Positions 7,476 through 16,309 of a DNA stretch of 19,258 nucleotides are shown here, in pieces. Under the pieces are notes generated by a model. That model had not been told where the DNA came from. It did no database searches and worked only from the letters and a program-made list of their open reading frames with translations. Source of the DNA: Verrucomicrobiota bacterium. GTDB lineage: Bacteria > Verrucomicrobiota > Verrucomicrobiia > Opitutales > Opitutaceae. The stretch spans positions 1 to 19,258 of the forward strand of contig JAEWNN010000218.1 of NCBI GenBank assembly GCA_023457035.1, written 5' to 3'. Within the stretch, counting starts at the first letter, position 1. Every line of letters starts with the position of its first letter. Both the position numbers and the translations under genes were made by a program.

Positions 7476-8549
7476 GTGTCTCCCGACGAACTGAAGGATC
7501 TCCTCAAGCAGGTGAAATATCCCGGCTTCAGCCGCGATATCGTGTCGTTCGGCCTCGTGCGCGGCGCCGCCCTGCTCGACGGCACCGCGCGCGTGTCGTT
7601 GCAGATCACCACCGCCGATCCGCAGGTCCCGCAACAGCTCCGCCACGACATCGAGGCGCTGCTGCGCGGTCGCCCCGGCGTGCGCGAGATCGTCGTCGAC
7701 GTCGCCGTATCCGCTCCTAAGACACCGCCCCGTCCCGTGCAGTCCGCCGCCGCCACCCCGGGCGCCGGCGCGCCGATGGCCGGCGTGCGCAAGATCGTCG
7801 CCGTGGCCAGCGGCAAGGGCGGCGTGGGCAAGAGCACGCTCGCCGTGAACCTCGCCTGCGCGCTGGCCCGCGAGCTCGCGACACGCGGCGGCAAAGGCGT
7901 GGGCCTGATGGACTGCGACATCCACGGCCCCTCGGTGCCGCTCATGATGGGCCTGGCCGGGCAGCGCCCGGGCTTGCTCGAGGAGGAGAAGATGCTCGTG
8001 CCGCTCGCGGCGCACGGCGTGAAGGTCATGTCGATGGGCCTGCTCATCACCGACGACACGCCCGTCGTCTGGCGCGGGCCGATGATCACCTCGGCCATCC
8101 GGAATTTCATCCAGAACGTCCTGTGGGGAGAGCTCGACGTGCTTGTCGTCGATCTTCCGCCCGGCACCGGCGACGCCCAGCTCACCCTCGCGCAGACGAT
8201 CCCGCTCGACGGCGCCGTGATCGTCACCACCCCGCAGGTCGCGGCCACGCAGGTGGCGGCGCGCGGCGGCTCGATGTTCAACCAGGTGAACGTCCCGATC
8301 CTCGGTGTCGCCGAAAACATGAGCTGGTTCGAAGACGCCGCAGGCAACCGCGTGGCGCTCTTCGGCGAGGGCGGCGGCGCCCGCACCGCCGAGCAGCTCG
8401 GCACGACGTTGCTCGGCCAGATTCCGCTGTGTCCGGAAGTCCGTGCCGCCGGCGATGCCGGCATGCCGATCGCGGTGGCACAACCGCAGCATCCGGCCGC
8501 GGTCGCCTTCCGTTCGCTGGCGCGCGGCGTGCTGGCAAAACTTGGTTGA
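7476..8549 (+). CDS. mrp: Mrp/ApbC-family Fe-S cluster carrier ATPase
   Basis: Members of this P-loop family transfer Fe-S clusters to apoproteins in the cytosol. The product is 357 aa. An N-terminal MIP18/DUF59 domain spans about 1-80, followed by a linker of Ala/Pro. The deviant Walker A is SGKGGVGKST (112-121). DCDIHGPSVP (146-155) and DVLVVDLPPGTGD (221-233) follow. The segment that in many Mrp proteins carries CxxC after ENMS reads ENMSWFEDAAGNRVALFG (280-297) and has no cysteine. Such cysteine-free forms exist in other lineages. The start is a GTG at 7476, preceded by TTCCCACC. No good upstream ATG exists. A MIP18-type gene follows 70 nt downstream, which reinforces a role in Fe-S assembly. 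Divergent from tolB. Confidence 0.92.
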   Translation: MSPDELKDLLKQVKYPGFSRDIVSFGLVRGAALLDGTARVSLQITTADPQVPQQLRHDIEALLRGRPGVREIVVDVAVSAPKTPPRPVQSAAATPGAGAPMAGVRKIVAVASGKGGVGKSTLAVNLACALARELATRGGKGVGLMDCDIHGPSVPLMMGLAGQRPGLLEEEKMLVPLAAHGVKVMSMGLLITDDTPVVWRGPMITSAIRNFIQNVLWGELDVLVVDLPPGTGDAQLTLAQTIPLDGAVIVTTPQVAATQVAARGGSMFNQVNVPILGVAENMSWFEDAAGNRVALFGEGGGARTAEQLGTTLLGQIPLCPEVRAAGDAGMPIAVAQPQHPAAVAFRSLARGVLAKLG

Positions 8550-8581
8550 GCGCCCGTGAAACAAAAGTGAACAGCCAAGCT

Positions 8582-8609
8582 TTGACAGCCCTTTGAGTTG
8601 CCCTAGCAT
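8582..8609 (+). promoter_or_regulatory. Sigma-70-type promoter for the MIP18/SufT-like gene
   Basis: TTGACA at 8582-8587 is a perfect -35. After a 16-nt spacer comes TAGCAT at 8604-8609 (4 of 6 matches to TATAAT). A start site 7-10 nt downstream would fall at 8616-8619, next to the ATG at 8620, so the mRNA would be leaderless or nearly so. It lies in the 70-bp gap after mrp, so the downstream gene may be transcribed separately as well as by read-through. Confidence 0.5.
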
Positions 8610-8619
8610 CGAAGCCGAA

Positions 8620-8940
8620 ATGCAGCCCACCACAGAAGAGATCTTCGCGGCCCTGCGGACTTGTCGCGACCCGGAGATCCCCGTCAACCTCGTCGATCTG
8701 GGGTTGGTTTACGGGGTGGAGGTGGGGCCAGCCCAGCCGGAGGGCGCCGAGGTGTGCGTGCGGCTCACTTTGACTTCTCCCAGCTGCCCGATGTCCCGCG
8801 CCATCGTCGGAGAGATCCAGCGCAAGCTGCAATCGGTTCCGGGTGTGCGGACGGTCCGCACGGAAATCGTATGGGAACCAGCCTGGCATCCCGGTTTGAT
8901 CAGCGCCGAAGGCCGCCGCCAGCTCCAGCTCGCCTCCTGA
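8620..8940 (+). CDS. MIP18/DUF59-family Fe-S assembly factor (SufT-like)
   Basis: This is a small 106-aa cytosolic protein made of one MIP18 (DUF59) domain. Family hallmarks are CRDPEIPVNLVDLGLVYGVEV (C15 to V35) and the loop LTSPSCPMSRAIVGEI (51-66) with the conserved cysteine C56. Relatives (SufT, PaaD, CIA2/MIP18) help maturation of Fe-S proteins. SufT fits best given its size and its place behind mrp, but a tree would be needed. I chose the ATG at 8620. A TTG at 8593 would add nine residues and would overlap the promoter. Mrp itself carries a domain of this family, so two such domains are encoded side by side. The next gene starts 11 nt after this stop. Confidence 0.8.
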   Translation: MQPTTEEIFAALRTCRDPEIPVNLVDLGLVYGVEVGPAQPEGAEVCVRLTLTSPSCPMSRAIVGEIQRKLQSVPGVRTVRTEIVWEPAWHPGLISAEGRRQLQLAS

Positions 8941-8951
8941 TTTCGCCCCGC

Positions 8952-9191
8952 ATGAACGCCGCTCCCCGACCCAACGACAATCGCGACTTCGTGAAGTCGT
9001 CGAGCCTCTACCAGGAGTTCCTCGCCGAGAGGGAGGAGATCCTGAAGCACAAGTGGCTCGAGTCGGAGCGTCTCGGCTACGACATCGGATTCGAGCGCGC
9101 GCTGCTCGACTGGATTCGCAAGCATCGCGACAGCTGGCGAGCCAGCCGCCGCGCCCAGGCCGGAGCCGAGACCGAGCGGCGGGCCGGATAG
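8952..9191 (+). CDS. Small charged protein of unknown function (79 aa)
   Basis: The product is 79 aa, begins only 11 nt after the MIP18-like gene, and is very likely co-transcribed with it. It has no signal peptide or membrane segment. The centre is rich in charged and aromatic residues (FVKSSSLYQEFLAEREEILK, then KWLESERLGYDIGFERALLDW and IRKHRDSW). This pattern predicts helices. The KW..SE..GxDIGFE part recalls a segment I associate with DUF4032-type proteins, but I cannot verify this. The tail is Arg/Ala-rich. The composition and aromatic content differ from random GC-rich frames, which supports a real gene. Its position suggests an accessory role in Fe-S assembly, but that is only a guess from context. 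An 18-bp stem-loop follows. Confidence 0.7.
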   Translation: MNAAPRPNDNRDFVKSSSLYQEFLAEREEILKHKWLESERLGYDIGFERALLDWIRKHRDSWRASRRAQAGAETERRAG

Positions 9192-9209
9192 GCTCCGGTC
9201 GATCCGCCC

Positions 9210-9252
9210 CAACGACGAAGGCCGTCCCGCAAGAGGACGGCCTTCGTCGTTG
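9210..9252. terminator. 18-bp perfect stem-loop between convergent genes
   Basis: The arm at 9210-9227 (CAACGACGAAGGCCGTCC) is perfectly complementary to 9235-9252, with a 7-nt loop. It lies between the plus-strand stop at 9191 and the minus-strand rpmG stop at 9276, so it can serve both directions. Neither side has a U-tract: AGAAAAGG follows on the plus strand and GGGGCGG on the minus strand. It therefore acts either as a U-less bidirectional terminator or as a 3'-end stabiliser. Confidence 0.65.
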
Positions 9253-9275
9253 AGAAAAGGACGGGAGTCCCGTGC

Positions 9276-9443
9276 TTACTTGATCTCCTTGTGAACCGTG
9301 TGGCGCTTGAGGAAGGGGTTGTACTTCTTCTTCTCGATGCGCTCGGTGACGGTCTTCTTGTTGCGGAACGTGAGATAACGAGAGACCGGCTTGCCCTCTT
9401 TACGGGCTTCGGTGCACTCCAAAGTGACGAGTTCTTGCGGCAT
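9276..9443 (-). CDS. rpmG: 50S ribosomal protein bL33
   Basis: bL33 is a 55-aa component of the large ribosomal subunit near the E site. The sequence has the family pattern VTLECTEARKEGKPVSRYLT followed by RNKK and KKYNPFLKRHTVHKEIK. It has one cysteine only (in LECTEA), so it is the zinc-free form. The ATG at 9443 gives the standard length. An in-frame start at 9479 would add 12 unrelated residues. CAATCCACCC precedes the start codon. It lies 96 nt downstream of the EIIA-DAC gene on the same strand and ends at a large shared stem-loop. Confidence 0.93.
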   Translation of the reverse strand: MPQELVTLECTEARKEGKPVSRYLTFRNKKTVTERIEKKKYNPFLKRHTVHKEIK

Positions 9444-9516
9444 GGGTGGATTGGTTGAAGGGGCGGAAGCAACCACCACGCCGCGACCGCCGGCAAGATA
9501 ATTCTGCGGGACGGGG

Positions 9517-9534
9517 AAAACGCCCGCCCGGGCG
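9517..9534 (-). terminator. Weak GC hairpin with T-run after the EIIA-DAC gene
   Basis: Read on the minus strand just after the stop at 9540, CGCCC, a 4-nt loop and GGGCG form a 5-bp all-GC stem (9534-9521), followed by TTTTCCCC. The stem is short and the T-run has only four T, so termination may be partial and allow read-through into rpmG. Confidence 0.4.
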
Positions 9535-9539
9535 CCGGC

Positions 9540-10910
9540 TCAGCCCGCCTGCGAGTCGCGCGGCCCGACCTTGCGTTCGATCAGGGGCAGCATCACCCCG
9601 CGGCGGAACAACGTCACCTGCCCGGTGCTGGAGGAGACCACGATCGACACGCAATCCGTCTCCACCGAGATGGCCGCCGCCGCGGCATGGCGCGACCCCA
9701 GCCCGCTGGGCAGCGGATGCTCGGGATCGGCCGCCTGCAACAGCGTGCCGGCCGAGCGGATGACGCCGTCGCCCCGGATGACGAAGGCGCCGTCGAGCGA
9801 GGAGAACTCCTTGATCGTCTCGTCCATGAACGGGCTGAGGACGTTCTTGTCCTCGTCCTTGTAGCCGAAGAACGGGTTCATCACGAGCGGCTTGGTCAGC
9901 CGCTCGACCTTCGCGGTGTCGCCCAGCACGAACAGGCAGCCGACCGGCCGGCCCTCGCGCCCCTCGACCGAGAGCTCGGTGGCGATGGCGATGACCCGCT
10001 CGAGCACCTCCGGTTTCACATCGGGCGGCAGCAGGTCGGCCTGGCCGGAGAGCAGCGCCTGGAACTCCCGCTCGACATCGACCACGGCGATCGTGTCGAA
10101 CTGGTTGCTGTCGGGGATGCCGCTCACGCAACAGAGGCGGTCGTTGAACTTGAACCAGCCGCGCGACAACCCCACGAGCATCGCGCTGCGCAGCTGCGCG
10201 AAACGGCCTGTTGAATACGCCTTCACCTGGATGATGTGGGCGAACTTCTCCTGCAGCAGGTTGGCCTCGACGGCGTCGCTGGTGACCAGGGTGGTGGGGA
10301 TGGCGGGGAACGGCTTGGAGAGCGCGGCCGTGCTGGTGCAGGTGTCGCCGATGAGCACCACGCCCTGGCACGCGGTGCCGCGCGCAATCCGCTCGGCATG
10401 GCGCAGCACGGTGCGGTTGACCCGGCTGTGCTGCACCGGCACGGGCTTGCTGGCGATGCCGCCGAAGCCGGTGTTGAGCTGCTGGAAGAAATCGTCGGAC
10501 GAGGGGGCGAAGACCAGCCGCTCGACGTATTCCCGGTCCTTCACCAGTCGCGCGATCGTCGCGAGCACCTGCAGGTAGTCGCGCGCGCGTTCGTCGGCGA
10601 GCAGCAGGATGATGAGCTTGATGTGCTCGTCATCCCGCAATCCGTCGTAGCGGATCCCGGCGGAGCTGCGCCCCACCGCCAGCACGTAACGACGGTTCAT
10701 GCGCGTGCGCACATGCGGCAGGGCCACCCCGTACCCGAGGTAGGTCGTCATCGTGTTCTCGCGCTGCAGGAGGCTCTTGAGCAGCGAGTCGCGGTTGAGT
10801 TCGCGGAACGACTTCACCGTGACGTCGAGCATCTCGCGCAACGCCCCCGTCAGGTCGGTGCTCTGGAGTTCGACAACCCGTTTGCGGGAGATGAAGCGGT
10901 CGAGTCTCAT
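9540..10910 (-). CDS. PTS EIIA-like / diadenylate cyclase (DAC) fusion protein
   Basis: The product is 456 aa and has three parts. Residues 1-150 resemble a PTS EIIA type-2 (PtsN/fructose) domain, with H66 in GVALPHVRT at the phosphorylation site. Residues about 158-290 form an alpha/beta region (AERIARGTACQGVVLIGD) that may be related to the pyruvate-kinase C-terminal-like domain found before some archaeal DAC domains. Residues about 300-445 carry DAC (DisA_N) signatures: SLDGAFVIRGDGVI (D373-G374-A375) and LGSRHAAAAAISVETDC (R407-H408), then VVSSSTGQVTLFRRG. DAC enzymes make c-di-AMP from two ATP. The third base of the usual RHR is Ala here (A409). No membrane segment is seen, so it is cytosolic. 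It starts 34 nt after the nuoA stop, suggesting an operon. Activity and any phosphotransfer control are inferences. No HPr or EI is in the window. Confidence 0.82.
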   Translation of the reverse strand: MRLDRFISRKRVVELQSTDLTGALREMLDVTVKSFRELNRDSLLKSLLQRENTMTTYLGYGVALPHVRTRMNRRYVLAVGRSSAGIRYDGLRDDEHIKLIILLLADERARDYLQVLATIARLVKDREYVERLVFAPSSDDFFQQLNTGFGGIASKPVPVQHSRVNRTVLRHAERIARGTACQGVVLIGDTCTSTAALSKPFPAIPTTLVTSDAVEANLLQEKFAHIIQVKAYSTGRFAQLRSAMLVGLSRGWFKFNDRLCCVSGIPDSNQFDTIAVVDVEREFQALLSGQADLLPPDVKPEVLERVIAIATELSVEGREGRPVGCLFVLGDTAKVERLTKPLVMNPFFGYKDEDKNVLSPFMDETIKEFSSLDGAFVIRGDGVIRSAGTLLQAADPEHPLPSGLGSRHAAAAAISVETDCVSIVVSSSTGQVTLFRRGVMLPLIERKVGPRDSQAG

Positions 10911-10944
10911 GGCCGGCAGTATCCGCCAATTGGAACCCCGCGGC

Positions 10945-11322
10945 TCAGCGCTCCCAGTCGAGCGCGCCCTTCCGCCACTCGTACAGGAACCCGGCGACGA
11001 GCAACCCGATGAAACAGAGCGCCGGCAGCAGCACCGGCAGGCCCCAGGCGAGGAACTCGCGGTAGACGAAGGTCCACGGCAGCAGGAACACGACCTCGAT
11101 GTCGAAGAGGATGAAGAGCAGCGCCGTGAGGAAGAACTTCACGGACAGCCGCGGGTGGATCTTGCCGGTGGCGGGCACGCCGCACTCGTAGGCGCTGTCC
11201 TTGATCGGATTGCGGCGCAGCTTGTGGCCGAAAAGATGGCTGACCGCGACAATCCCCACCCCCATCGCGCCGGCGAGGACGATTTGCAGGAGAACCGGAA
11301 GGTAGGCGGGGAGCACGGACAT
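10945..11322 (-). CDS. nuoA: NADH-quinone oxidoreductase subunit A
   Basis: NuoA is a membrane-arm subunit of respiratory complex I. The product is 125 aa with three hydrophobic helices at about 9-31, 62-83 and 93-113. Family hallmarks are the loop YECGVP (C47), the second helix FFLTALLFILFDIEVVFLLPW (with D74 and E76), and GALDW at the C-terminus. The ATG at 11322 gives the normal length. The other thirteen or so nuo genes normally follow nuoA, but here the next gene is the EIIA-DAC fusion and the upstream gene is a DUF362-like protein. This nuoA is therefore detached from its operon, at least within the window. It could serve a complex I whose other genes lie elsewhere. Confidence 0.93.
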   Translation of the reverse strand: MSVLPAYLPVLLQIVLAGAMGVGIVAVSHLFGHKLRRNPIKDSAYECGVPATGKIHPRLSVKFFLTALLFILFDIEVVFLLPWTFVYREFLAWGLPVLLPALCFIGLLVAGFLYEWRKGALDWER

Positions 11323-11395
11323 CGCCGGCTACTCTCGCGCCACCGATGGCAAGTTCAAGGGCAATGTCGGCGGATCGGGACCGCACCCGGCCCCG

Positions 11396-11413
11396 CCCGG
11401 GAGCCGTCCCGGG
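11396..11413 (-). terminator. GC hairpin downstream of the DUF362-like gene
   Basis: CCCGGGA (11396-11402) and TCCCGGG (11407-11413) form a perfect 7-bp stem with a 4-nt loop, 22 nt past the minus-strand stop at 11435. No T-run follows, so it may be a weak or factor-assisted terminator, or merely a 3'-end structure. Confidence 0.35.
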
Positions 11414-11434
11414 ATGCGCGAGTCCACCACCCGG

Positions 11435-12499
11435 CTACAGGCGGCGCCACTGCGCGTCCGCGGGCCGGGCCGTGCCCACGCCGAGCCGTTCGCAGTACTC
11501 GAGGAGGCGGCGGTCGTCGCCCAGCAAGGGGCGGAAGCGGTCGTGTTTCCGTGCGGCATTGAGGCGCTCGAGCATGAGCGCATCCAGCAGCACCGGATCG
11601 GCGCTGAGCCAGAGCTTGGGCTCCGACACGGTGTAGAGCGAGTGGAAGCGCGGCCCGCCGATGTATTGGTAGCGCTCGAGGCTCACGATGCTGAAGCGCC
11701 AGGTCTCCCGCAGTTCGGGGATCGCGGCCATCTCGGCCACCGCCGCCGGGGCATTGGCGGGGCTGCGGAAGAACCGCTGGGTGTTGCTGGCGTTCCAGAG
11801 GGTGGCGTTGACGAGCGCGCCGTTGATCCCGAGCACGGGATGGTCGCTGTAGACCGGCAGGTTGATCCAGAAATCGGCGTCGAGGAAGAGCGGCGTGGCC
11901 AGGAAGCTCTTGCGGTCGGCGGCGACCGAGCCGCCCTCCTCGTCCACCGGCGCGGCCTTCTGCTCGAGCACGCCCGGCGCGAAACGCGCCGGCAGCGGGC
12001 TGTCATAGAACCATTGCGACTCGTAGAAACGGCCCGACTCGAGCACGAAGACGGGGTGCTCGGCGAAGCTGCTGCCGCCCTTGGAGAGGGCCGGCAGGAA
12101 ACCCGCCTCGCGCAACCGCATCTGGTTGAGCCCGACCAGGAAGATCTTCTTCGCCTCGAAGCCGCGGCGCTCGAGCGCCGCGATCACCGCCCGCACCAAC
12201 GCCGGCGACGTGTTGAGCCCCGGCCCCGAGTCGGTGTAGATCTTGAGCCCCACGCTGCCGCGCGGCCCGGGGCGCAGGGAAGACGCGCCGTTGAGCGACT
12301 CGAAGTCGGCGAAGATCCGCTCGACGGCCTCGTCATAGGCCCCGGCGGTGAAGGTCGGCAGCGCCGCCTCCCACACGATCGGCGCCGGAGGCGCCGCCAC
12401 CGGATCCGCCGCCGCCCCGGAGGGGGCCGGCGCGGCCCCGACCGCCCCAAGGCACGGCAGGAGCGAGCACAGCAGACGGAAAGGCCACAGGCGTTTCAT
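11435..12499 (-). CDS. Secreted DUF362-like protein
   Basis: The product is 354 aa with a signal peptide (MKRLWPFRLLCSLLPCLGAV, cleavage near AVGAA) and an Ala/Pro-rich segment to about 40. The body shows the layout I associate with DUF362 proteins. It has GLKIYTDSGPGLNTSPALVR, then an alpha/beta segment (RRGFEAKKIFLVGLN), then FWINLPVYSDHPVLGINGAL with the following N(A/N)T, and a C-terminal stretch with ADPVLLDALMLERLN. No CxxC ferredoxin motifs are visible, unlike some DUF362 members. Its function is unknown. The export signal places it in the periplasm. I chose the ATG at 12499 because the signal peptide begins there and TTACCACC precedes it; an in-frame start at 12568 lacks such features. 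It is divergent from dnaG across 107 bp, and nuoA follows after 112 nt. Confidence 0.65.
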   Translation of the reverse strand: MKRLWPFRLLCSLLPCLGAVGAAPAPSGAAADPVAAPPAPIVWEAALPTFTAGAYDEAVERIFADFESLNGASSLRPGPRGSVGLKIYTDSGPGLNTSPALVRAVIAALERRGFEAKKIFLVGLNQMRLREAGFLPALSKGGSSFAEHPVFVLESGRFYESQWFYDSPLPARFAPGVLEQKAAPVDEEGGSVAADRKSFLATPLFLDADFWINLPVYSDHPVLGINGALVNATLWNASNTQRFFRSPANAPAAVAEMAAIPELRETWRFSIVSLERYQYIGGPRFHSLYTVSEPKLWLSADPVLLDALMLERLNAARKHDRFRPLLGDDRRLLEYCERLGVGTARPADAQWRRL

Positions 12500-12606
12500 G
12501 GTGGTAAGGGCGGGATTCTTGACAGCGGATTTTTCGGGAGGGAAGGTTAAACCCGCAGCGTCAGACACGGGCGGCGACCCACCGTGCCCTCCCGCCCGCC
12601 CACACC

Positions 12607-14463
12607 ATGCCGATGATCAAACCCGCCAGCATCCGCGACCTGAAACAGCGGGTGAACATCGTCGACGTCGTCTCCGGCGTCGTCACGCTGCGCAAGGCGG
12701 GCGCCAGCTTCAAGGGGCTGTGCCCCTTCCACAACGAGAAGACCCCCTCGTTCCATGTCTCGCCCGACCGCGGGATGTACAAGTGTTTCGGATGCGGCAA
12801 GGGCGGCGACATCATCTCCTTCGCGATGGAGACCGAGCATCTCACCTTCTCCGAGGCCGCCGAGACGCTCGCCCGCCGCTTCAACATCCCGCTCGAGTAC
12901 GAGGAGGGCGGCCCCACCCGCGAGGAACGCTCGCTGCGCCAGGAACTCTACGACCTGCACGAGCGCGCCGCCGAACACTTCCACACCGCCTTCGCGGGCC
13001 GGACCGCAATCGGCGACTACATGCGCGGCTACTGGACGGAGAAGCGCCGCTTCCCCCCCGAACTCGCCGAAGAGTTCAGGATCGGGGCGGCCGACGAGGC
13101 CGGCGGCGGCCTCGCCGCAGCGTTGGCAAAACATCAATACTCCGAGGAGGCCTTCCGCCAGTGCGGGCTGTTCTTCGTGCGGGAGGGGGCGCCGTTCTCC
13201 GTCGGCGCGCTCAAGCACCGTTTCCGCGGACGCCTGATGATCCCGATCCGCGACATCCAGGGCCGCGTGGTCGCCTTCACCGCCCGCCAGACCGAACGCA
13301 CCCCGGCCGACGATCCGGCGCGCGAGGCCAAGTACGTCAACTCGCCGGAGACCCCGATCTTCACCAAGGGCGAGCTGCTCTTCAACCTCGACCGCGCCCG
13401 CACCCACAGCGGCGAAGGCCCCTTCGTCATGGTCGAGGGCCAGCTCGACGCCCTGCGCTGCTGGCAGGCCGGTCTGAAGACCGTCGTCGCCCCGCAGGGC
13501 ACCGCCATCACCGAGCGCCAACTACACCTGCTCCACCGGCTCAACCCGCGGCTGGAATGTTTCCTCGACGGCGACGCCGCCGGCCGCAAAGCCGCCTTCC
13601 GCCTGCTCCCGCTCGCACTCAAGACCGGCATCGAGGTGAAGTTCCTCCAGCTCTCCGTCGGCAAGGACCCCGACGAGCTCTTCCGCGACCACGGTCTGTC
13701 CGCCTACGAGGAGCTGCGCGGCCGCGCGCTCGACGGCATCACGTTCGCCTGCCGCGCCGTGCTCCCCGATCCCGCCAACGCCTCCGCTCTTGATCGTCAA
13801 GAAGCCGTAAAACAGCTCTTCGAAATCATCACCCAGAGTTCCTCGGAAACCGCCCTCGAAACCTATCTTGTCCAGATCCAACGCGAGTTGCGGCTCGGCC
13901 GCGGGGTGCTCGCCGACTTCGAGGCCTTCCGCCGGGGCCACCGCGCGGCGCCCGGCGCGGCCGACCTCGACCAGCGCGCGACTCCCGACTCGGGGATCAC
14001 GGAGACCTACAGCCCCACCGGCCCCGAGGAGCACCTGCTCCTGCTCTGCCTCCACCACGAGGAGCTTGGTCCGCACCTCGCCTCCCTGATCCAGCCCGAC
14101 TGGATCGAGGACTCGTCGGTCGCCGGTCGTCTGCTCAACCGCGCCCTCGCCGCTTTCCATGACCTCGACTGGCCGGGGCACGACGACGTCATGACCCTCG
14201 CCCAGGACGCCCCGGCCGAACAACAGCTTCTCACCAAGTTGCTCTTCGTCCCGCCCCGGGGGGAGGACGCGGTCAAAGTGGCCAACGAAGGCCTCCGTTT
14301 GCTCCACCAACGCCACCTGCGCCGGCAGCTCGACCAAATCGGACTTGAAATCGCCTCCCTTCGACCGGACAGTGATTCTGACTCTTACCTTTTACTTATG
14401 AAGCGGAAGGCCGATCTAATCCAGCAGGCCAAACATCCGCCGCAGCTCTCCGCCCACCATTAG
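12607..14463 (+). CDS. dnaG: DNA primase DnaG
   Basis: DnaG synthesises RNA primers for replication and works with DnaB at the fork. The product is 618 aa (E. coli 581). The N-terminal zinc-binding domain has C39, H42, C60 and C63 (CPFH and CFGC). The primase core includes RLMIPIRDIQGRVVAFTAR (209-227) and KYVNSPETPIFTKGELLFN (242-260). The TOPRIM domain shows E277 in VEGQLDAL, QGTAIT (297-302), and D321/D323 in FLDGDAAGRKA. The usual VEGYMD has Gln in place of Tyr here. The C-terminal ~190 residues would form the helicase-binding domain, with weak similarity. The ATG at 12607 is preceded by CCCACACC. The rpoD start lies 3 nt past the stop, so the two genes form an operon. rpsU, the third member of the classical operon, is absent upstream. 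Confidence 0.95.
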   Translation: MPMIKPASIRDLKQRVNIVDVVSGVVTLRKAGASFKGLCPFHNEKTPSFHVSPDRGMYKCFGCGKGGDIISFAMETEHLTFSEAAETLARRFNIPLEYEEGGPTREERSLRQELYDLHERAAEHFHTAFAGRTAIGDYMRGYWTEKRRFPPELAEEFRIGAADEAGGGLAAALAKHQYSEEAFRQCGLFFVREGAPFSVGALKHRFRGRLMIPIRDIQGRVVAFTARQTERTPADDPAREAKYVNSPETPIFTKGELLFNLDRARTHSGEGPFVMVEGQLDALRCWQAGLKTVVAPQGTAITERQLHLLHRLNPRLECFLDGDAAGRKAAFRLLPLALKTGIEVKFLQLSVGKDPDELFRDHGLSAYEELRGRALDGITFACRAVLPDPANASALDRQEAVKQLFEIITQSSSETALETYLVQIQRELRLGRGVLADFEAFRRGHRAAPGAADLDQRATPDSGITETYSPTGPEEHLLLLCLHHEELGPHLASLIQPDWIEDSSVAGRLLNRALAAFHDLDWPGHDDVMTLAQDAPAEQQLLTKLLFVPPRGEDAVKVANEGLRLLHQRHLRRQLDQIGLEIASLRPDSDSDSYLLLMKRKADLIQQAKHPPQLSAHH

Positions 14464-14466
14464 TTT

Positions 14467-16272
<1,806 letters not shown>

Positions 16273-16309
16273 GCGCCCGGCGCCGCCGGCGCTCCAGTCC
16301 ATCGCGCTT

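Noticed and set aside
7344..8687. Minus-strand frame extending tolB upstream to 843 aa
   Set aside because: It is antisense to mrp and the MIP18-like gene, and the signal peptide at 7343 fixes the true tolB start.
10236..11562. Plus-strand frames of 258 and 269 aa opposite the EIIA-DAC and nuoA genes
   Set aside because: The minus-strand genes are clearly real by motif, and these frames show only biased composition.
12519..12550. TTGACA at 12519-12524 as a dnaG promoter
   Set aside because: No acceptable -10 lies at 16-18 nt (GAAGGT at 17 nt), so I do not call it, although the -35 match is perfect.
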